From: Bilabrum cf. latius
Taxonomy: Eukaryota > Bigyra: Bicosoecida > Bigyra > Bicosoecida
Reading direction: 5' to 3'
NCBI GenBank assembly: GCA_965178125.1
Contig: OZ237758.1
Location: 806,001-870,000, forward strand
DNA: 64,000 nt
In this document: positions 58,501 to 64,000 of the stretch, in pieces
Layout of the letters: the number at the start of each line of letters is the position of its first letter
How positions within the stretch are numbered: the stretch's first letter is position 1
Program-made: the position numbers and the translations under genes
The notes under the pieces: model-generated
What the model was told of the DNA's origin: nothing
The model's database searches: none
What the model saw: the letters and a program-made list of their open reading frames with translations, nothing else

Positions 58501-61500
58501 TGGCTCCGGTCGCGAGCACGACCCGCCGCAGGGCCGCAGCGGCCGCCTCGGCGACGGCGTGCCACTGCGCCTGCGCCCGGCCCTCCTCCTCCGCTTGTTC
58601 CCCGAGACGAACGTTCCCTCGTCCCAGCGCATCCCCCGGCGACACCCACCGGCCGCGCACCCGCATGCCCCGACGGGCCCTCATCCCGGCGGCCACGGCG
58701 GCCTCACACGACGCGTTGGCGGCAGATGACAGTCGGAGCAGCACCCAGCGCGCGAGGCCCGCGGCAGCCTCCGCTGGCCTGTCCAGGGCGGGCCCTCCAT
58801 GCATCCCTTTCCTCTCTCTGCCTGTGGACGAGAAGGCAGCCGCCGAGTCTGCGCCGGCCCACGACCCGCCGCTCCCGGAGGCAGCATCCAGGGCTGCCTC
58901 CAGCCCCTCCCCGCACACGTGGCCGTGGGAAGCTGCGTGCCTCGCCGCAGATGCAGCCAGCCGGGCGCACCGCTCCAGTGCGGCCAATCCATCGGTGGAC
59001 GGCACGCACCGCCTGACGTCATGGGCGGACATGCGCCCCTCCAGCGCGCCCCGCCGCAGCGCCTCCCGCACGCTGGGCAGATCTGCACCGCCGTGCGATG
59101 CACCCGCGAGCTCCCCCCTCATCCTCAGTCTCCTCGCACGAGCCGTCGCTGCCTCGAACCCCACCGCCGCCATGGCCGCCTCGTGCGACTCGCTGAGCGC
59201 CGCGCTCGCCCTCCCTCGAGCCGCGCGCAGCACGCCGTCCACGAGCCCCATCATCTCGGCCGTCTCCTGCCGCTGGATGCTCGCGATGCCAGTCTCCTCC
59301 CCCTCGTCGTCTGTTCCCTCTCCCTCCTCATCGCCGCCCTCGTCCACCCTGCCCCACAGCCACGCGTCCACCACCGCCGCAGACAGGCCGTGCGCCGACT
59401 CGTCCGATCCGAGCAGCACGTCGAAGAAGTGCCCCGCCTCCCGGAGAACAAGGTTCTCGTGGCCAGCCGCACCACTGGCGCCATCGCTCTCATTCGTCAC
59501 ACCCACCCCGCCGCTCAGCACCGCCCTCACGTCCCTCGCCCGGGCCCGCCGAAGCAGGCGGCCGAGGAGGGGCACCAACACGCGGCGGCGGCGCAGGGCC
59601 CATCCGGAGCCACAATCCGACAGCAGGCGCCCCCCCGCGGCGCACAGAGTTGCAAGAGCGGCCGACTCGCCTTCCTCTGCCGCCAATCGGAGCAGCAGCT
59701 CCCCGCCGGTGCAGCTGCTGGGCGCATCGAGCGCTGGCATGCGGGTCGAATTCGAAGGAGAGCCGCCCCTGCTGGCCGCAACCGAGGCGACCGTCCTAGC
59801 TGTCTCGCCCAGGGCATCGTGCTCCGCCCCGCCGTGCGATGCACCTGTTGTTCCCCCCGGCAGGGCCAGCGAGGGCCCCTCCCGAGCCGCCAGCGGCCTC
59901 AGCTAAACCACCGCGGCAGCAGGGAACAGGCCGGCACCCTGCGCCCGAGCGACGTGCCTGGACGTTGCCCGGCCCGACGCCGATGCCACGGGATCCGGGT
60001 CCTCCTCGTCCCGCGCACCACCATGCGATGCACCCATCCCCGCCGCGGCTCGGAGTGCGGCCCCCCGGCTCGCCGCCAGGCTCCGAGGGAGAGGCAGCAG
60101 CGGCGAGGGGGTGCCCCTGAACCCGCTCACTGCCGCCTCGGCCTCCCCCTCCGTGGGTGCCTGGGGCATGGCAGCCAGGTCAGAAACTGGCCATGCCCCG
60201 CCCATGCCGTCTTCCTCACCCTGTCCACCACCACCACCACCTCCCTCGCGCAGCTGCTCTCCCGAAACCGCTCCCCAGGGCTCCTCCGCATCGGCGAAGA
60301 AGAGTCCCAGGTGCTCGGGCCGGCGGGTCAGGGCCTGTTTCGACTCCGGGTCCGAGGCTGCGCGCTGTTCCGCAGCGGCAGCCGCGAGCGGGAGCAGGCT
60401 AGCGGGTGCCCCAGGGAACAAGCGGAGGGGGAACAAGCCGGCTGCCGGGGCCAGGGGAGGCCCCGCCCCTGCTTGGCTGCTCCCATCCAGAGCCAGGCAC
60501 GCGTGGGCCACCACCACCGGGAGCCTTGCCCTGCTGGCGGGATCGGATCGGCTTGGCTCGCCCAGCAACCATACCATCAGACGGGTGGCGCGGTGGCTGC
60601 TGCGGGGGTCTGCGCTCCCCCCTGTGACCCCGCCCTGGGGTCCTGCAGCCAGGGGCACAGCCACGGCGGGAATCGCGCTCGCCCTCCACCGCCCGTCCCT
60701 CCCCACCGCGGCCTACCCGCACGGGAACGGCCCCGACACCAGCCTGCCGCACTCGTCACACGTCCCCACCAGCGCGCGCACGGACCCGAGCCGCAGCGGC
60801 AGCACCCGCTCCGTGCTGGCACTGGCTTTAGCCCCGCCCCCGCCCTCCCTCGGCTCGAGGGGGGGCTGCCGCAGCGCCGACCACCCAGGCACCTGCCCCG
60901 CCTGCAGCAGCGCCCTCAGCGAAACGAGCACCTCTGTTCTGGGGGGCACGAGCAGGTGCTCGGGCCGGAGGTAGGCAGGCACCGAGGCCACGCCGGGGAG
61001 CGAGCCCCGAGTTTCGGCTCCGATTCCCCCTGTTCTCCGCAGCAGGAGGCCCACGGGAGCCCCCAGCAGCACCTCGCCGCCCCTCGCCATCCCCAGCACG
61101 TCCTCGTCAGCGGCCCCTGGCCGAAGGTTCGCTGAGGGTCCCCGCAGCGCCAAGGTCAGCCGGGCCGGGATGCCAATTCGCAGGGAGGCGGGCGACTCTG
61201 GGACGGGCATCGCAGAATTTATTCCGACTCCGAGTGACGAGAATGAGATTTCCTGCCTGGCGAATGCTACTGCTTCATGGCCCGCAGTGCCTTTGGCCTG
61301 GACTGCAAGACGGACTCGAAGCTGCGGGGTCCAGGCCCCAGCGCGAGACAGCCCAGCCACTGACGCTGCCAACAACCAATCGGGGATTTCGATTCGCACC
61401 GTGCGGCACCGTTTGCCCGGCTGGGCCTGGCTCGTGGCGGGCGCGGCGGCGTCGCACGACACCCGTCTTGCGCCGTGCGATGCGGATACCAGCCAAAGGG

Positions 61501-61891
61501 ACACGCTCCAGTGCATAGACGGGTTTTCAAGTGGCAAGTGCACCCCCTTGCGCTCCAGCACGCTATTCGGGAGCTCAACCAGCAATTCGTGCTTGGCTGC
61601 CTGCCTGGGCCACGCGGATGACGACGCATCCGTGTGTATAGCGCGGCCCAAATCTTGCCCACCGGTCCATGAAGACGGGATCAGCTATGATGATGGACCA
61701 TGAATCAGTGATGATCCCTGAAGTGCGGGAGAGGGCGGCACAACCGCCGTAGGGTTCGCCATAGCGGCTGATGTGGACGGCGGAGCTGACCAATCAGCGC
61801 CGCCCTGCTTCTGCGAGGGAATCCGCAGCTGCTCTAATCTTGACCTAGTTCGGCTGCTATAGGCAGAATATTCACCAAATGGGGACTGCAT
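49580..61891 (-). CDS. Giant single-exon protein, 4,103 residues, function unknown
   Basis: ATG at 61891 (MQSPFGEYSAYSSRTRSR) to TGA at 49580 stays in one frame over 12.3 kb. Fourteen TAG codons are read as Gln: 61685, 60713, 59903, 58466, 57509, 56936, 56504, 56270, 53444, 52871, 52040, 51656, 51398 and 51338. The N-terminal ~350 residues look like a folded beta-rich domain ending in a CDECGRLV cysteine pair; long Ala/Gly/Ser-rich helical stretches follow; a more ordered region near 53400-51700 (MPVYYAVGFVGCGPWDGG, VPVFARKFHKRDDADALVA) and a charged helical C terminus (FIQDMRRREREGQDVSGEQM) complete it. I recognise no family; large scaffolds such as Mediator or trafficking subunits are possible but unsupported. 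No introns are needed, unusual for this window. The exact start is uncertain because the frame is open upstream. Confidence 0.75.
52146..52161. repeat. 16-bp perfect palindrome GATCCACCGGTGGATC
   Basis: Exact copy in the giant gene, read in the STGGS frame. Confidence 0.9.
52972..53049. repeat. Hexanucleotide repeat coding (Asp-Gln)n
   Basis: Degenerate GATCTT/GATCCT repeats on the + strand, read by the minus-strand gene as alternating Asp-Gln with a few Asp-Arg and Asp-Glu. All Gln here are CAA or CAG. Confidence 0.9.
53753..53768. repeat. 16-bp perfect palindrome GATCCACCGGTGGATC
   Basis: Exact copy in the giant gene, here read as DPPVDP, a different frame from the other three copies. This suggests the motif is held at DNA rather than protein level. 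Confidence 0.9.
58062..58112. repeat. Hexanucleotide repeat coding (Gly-Glu)n
   Basis: Eight or so GCCCTC units on the + strand, read as alternating Glu-Gly by the minus-strand giant gene. Confidence 0.9.
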
Positions 61892-62092
61892 CTCTGTGCA
61901 GGCCTAGATTTGTCTTTGGATCAACGACTCGAGGTCTGATTTTGGGTAACGTGCAGTATTGCAGCAAGCTGTAGCCCGTAGCCCAGAGCAGGCTAGACTA
62001 GTCTAGGGCACATGCCGGAGATGCAGCACAGTACAATGCAGCAGATAATCAAGGCGCACCTTCGTGTCCGCGTCCGAAGGCCACGTGCGACG

Positions 62093-62395
62093 ATGGACCC
62101 TGAAGACAACGGAGACGAAGAGTGGAAGGCCAGCGGTCAGTGCGGTCCCGAGATGCCCCCCGGCGTGGACTAGAGGAGATGCCAAGGAACAGTGCTTCTT
62201 TATGCGGGAGAGCGGAACATCGAACCGCCCTCCTCTCCTGGCCTGGAACAGGTCGCTGACGCGGCGCAGAGGTGGGTGCAGTGCTTCTTGGCACACCAGC
62301 GGAGCACCTGCTCCCTCCTGCCTCTCAGCGGGCGGTTCTCTCCTCTCCACTGGCACGGTCTCGTCGGGGGCGAGAGTGGCCATGATCGCCGCTGA
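62093..62395 (+). CDS. Small hypothetical protein or exon
   Basis: ATG at 62093 (MDPEDNGDEEWKASGQ) to TGA at 62393, 100 residues, with one TAG at 62171 read as Gln. The acidic start and the non-repetitive segment ERNIEPPSSPGLEQVADAAQ, then RWVQCFLAHQ, look more protein-like than the antisense alternatives. It could be one exon of a larger gene. No family recognised. Confidence 0.4.
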
Positions 62396-62617
62396 AACAC
62401 CTAGCTGCGTCAGGGCTGGGGCAAGCACCAGCGGAAGCACCGGCACTAGCGCCACCGCGGACCCGTGCATGTATGCTCGGCTGGGATTCGCGTGCGCAGG
62501 CCCGCGGGTGGAGGTAGGTAGGGTAGAAGTGGTGGGGGGAGCGCGAGCGCAGGGGATGCCGAGTCAGGTGGGGGCATCGTGAGTGCGGGAAGATACTCCA
62601 CGGACCCAGACTGATCC

Positions 62618-62977
62618 ATGATGGACAGCCCACTAGCCGGGATGCGGTCAAGCGGCAGTCATCGGGCGCGCAGTGCCAAGCTGCGGCAGCAGCGAGCGGC
62701 CGGACGCGAGGACGAGGACGCCGTCATCGATAGGGACATAAGGAACACGCTGTTCGACATGATGAGGGTCCAGCGCACGGCCCAGCAGCGGGCTCCGCAG
62801 AAGCTCCGCAGAAGGCCAGGCGGGACGCAGCCATCGCGGCGAAGAGCGCCCGGCTGCGGACCCTGCGGGATATCAAGGAGGGGCTTGGGGCGACCGGGGG
62901 GGGGGGCGTGGGTTGTGCAGGCGGGTGCAAGCAAGAGGAAGACTGGTAAGAGTCTAATTTACAATCCAATCGGATGA
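62618..62977 (+). CDS. Possible small basic protein, gene model unresolved
   Basis: An ATG frame from 62618 to TGA at 62977 codes MMDSPLAGMRSSGSHRARSA and a plausible helical stretch (DEDAVIDRDIRNTLFDMMRV). From about 62780 another frame looks better (ARRDAAIAAKSARLRTLRDI), so an intron, a frameshift or a different model is likely. Treat only the region, not the exact product, as supported. Confidence 0.25.
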   Translation: MMDSPLAGMRSSGSHRARSAKLRQQRAAGREDEDAVIDRDIRNTLFDMMRVQRTAQQRAPQKLRRRPGGTQPSRRRAPGCGPCGISRRGLGRPGGGAWVVQAGASKRKTGKSLIYNPIG

Positions 62978-63496
62978 AGGTGGCGGGGGCGGCGATGCGC
63001 CGGCGAAGGGCGGAGGGAAGAAGGAGGATACGGATGATCTGGCAGGGCTACTTGACGAAGGGAGCTGGTGCAAAGGCGAAGGCAGGGAGTGCATCCTGTT
63101 GCCGTGGGGCTGATATCTGCTGCCAGACTCGCACAGGATCTAGCAGCACGTGAGTACGGGTACCACGAGCAACTGTGCGACCTTAAAGCTAAAAAGTAGG
63201 TTACGTTGAATTTGAATCGAATTAGCCGTCGCCGTGAAAGGTCGGATTTGGCCGACCGACCGGTATCGCCTGATCGCCGAGCTGAACTGTGTCAGGGTCA
63301 CTCTGCGGCAAATGCGACACAAAAAGTGCAAGAACATGCCTTGACTGACGGGATGTCTTCATCATTCAAGGTCAAGCGAATAGATCGAAAGGATGCACTG
63401 CTGCAGTGCAGGAGATGTACTCGGGCCGGAAACCATCAGGCAGGATCTACATCGGATCCCTTACCGTACATTGCCTGCCTTCTTCCTTCTGATTCC
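62978..63496. other. Unassigned region
   Basis: 519 bp with no gene I can defend. A short Gly/Lys/Glu-rich frame near 62980-63110 on + may be a further exon of the preceding model. Confidence 0.3.
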
Positions 63497-64000
63497 TCAG
63501 GATGGAGAGTCACCTTGGGAATTCGGGCCGTGTGCCGAGCTAGGGCTGGGGCTCTCGCTAGGCTCAGCGGCATCGACTCCTCTTTCCTCGCCAACAGGCT
63601 CGGCTGCATCGCGGCTTCCGACGAAAGTTGCACCAACTGTGCGCCACGTCCCCTTTGGGATCTTCTTGCCACTCGGCAACGTCACCTCGCTGAACGTGCT
63701 GTTGCGAAACATTCTGGCCATGGCAATATCTTGCGGGTCGGTCAATCGGATGATCTCTTCTTGTGGAACAGGCTCGGCTGCATCGCGGCTTCCGACGAAA
63801 GTTGCACCAACTGTGCGCCACGTCCCCTTTGGGATCTTCTTGCCACTAGGCAACGTCACCTCGCTGAACGTGCTGTTGCGAAACATTCTGGCCATGGCAA
63901 TATCTTGCGGGTCGGTCAATCGGATGATCTCTTCTCGTGGGGACGACGTACCAGTACGAAACAGCTTCAACAACGAAGTTATCTAGTCTAGGATCGACCT
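63497..64000 (-). CDS. Protein with 58-residue tandem repeat, 5' partial
   Basis: The frame is open from the right window edge to TGA at 63497, with one TAG at 63984-63986 read as Gln. It contains two near-identical copies of a 58-residue unit that includes EEIIRLTDPQDIAMARMF, then RNSTFSEVTLPSGKKIPKGT and WRTVGATFVGSRDAAEPV, followed by a Ser/Pro-rich C-terminal tail ending GDSPS. The start is outside the window. I do not recognise the repeat. Confidence 0.6.
63597..63944. repeat. 174-bp in-frame tandem duplication
   Basis: Two direct copies, 63597-63770 and 63771-63944, almost identical, so the duplication is recent. The length is a multiple of three and the coding frame is kept. Confidence 0.95.

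Noticed and set aside
58799-61135. 778-residue open frame on the + strand
   Set aside because: Antisense shadow of the giant minus-strand gene; Arg/Pro/His-rich composition typical of the complement of Ala/Gly/Ser coding sequence, no conserved motif.
1-64000. In-frame TAGs as pseudogene decay, read-through, selenocysteine or pyrrolysine
   Set aside because: Breaks are TAG only, with no frameshifts, no TAA and no internal TGA, in conserved genes such as BBS1 and MYB; decay would mix all three stops. Selenocysteine uses UGA, and pyrrolysine would not match the Gln positions.
1-64000. tRNA, rRNA or other structural RNA genes, including a suppressor-type tRNA-Gln(CUA)
   Set aside because: I looked for B-box and anticodon-arm patterns and found none convincing; the needed tRNA must lie elsewhere. 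A covariance-model scan would be decisive.

Overview
This is nuclear DNA from a GC-rich, flagellate-type eukaryote, probably a protist or alga. Genes carry spliceosomal introns with GT..AG borders, mostly 86-95 nt long. The window encodes a BBSome subunit (BBS1), ATG8, translation factor eEF1B-beta, a MAP65/PRC1 spindle protein, a three-repeat c-MYB and C2H2 zinc-finger proteins. I cannot name the species.

The central observation is the genetic code. Read with the standard code, almost every gene here is cut into pieces in one frame, and the codon at every break is TAG. I find about 70 in-frame TAG codons in some 15 genes, no in-frame TAA, and TGA at every terminus I can place (18 of 18). Where homology fixes the residue, TAG stands for glutamine. 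The clearest case is the invariant Gln of the MYB R1 repeat (TDV-Q-CLHRWQKVL, codon at 46411-46413); TAG also lies beside or inside poly-Gln tracts (11649, 7767). UAG is therefore read as Gln, with UGA as the working stop and UAA probably kept as a rarely used stop. All coordinates below use that reading.

Layout. 1-6665 (+): 3' part of a large MUN-domain (Munc13/PATROL1-like) trafficking protein. 6861-12590 (-): 1,909-residue low-complexity protein with a Cys-rich N terminus. 12944-15533 (+): MAP65/PRC1. 16514-18691 (+): kinase-like domain, membrane segment and armadillo repeats. 18918-26124 (+): ~2,310-residue secretory protein with an EGF-like motif and a C-terminal OTU protease domain. 26337-27260 (-): unknown charged protein. 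27903-28948 (+): eEF1B-beta. 29315-31423 (-): coiled-coil protein, divergent from ATG8 (31629-32260, +). 32565-37046: zinc-finger arrays duplicated together with the 3' part of BBS1 and split by a short mobile element. 37222-39439 (-): intact BBS1. 39745-40562 (-): small membrane protein. 40606-46785 (-): 1,926-residue 3R-MYB. 47209-49217: gene fragment plus another zinc-finger gene broken by the same mobile element. 49580-61891 (-): one 4,103-codon gene of unknown function. 61892-64000: small uncertain genes and a 5'-partial gene with a 174-bp tandem repeat.

The genes do not form an operon or an obvious pathway; this is an ordinary eukaryotic gene neighbourhood. Several short DNA motifs (GGGAACA, GATCCACCGGTGGATC, GTGTGACGAGTG, GGTGCATCGCACGG) recur far above expectation, mainly inside the long minus-strand genes, and none is explained by the annotated features.
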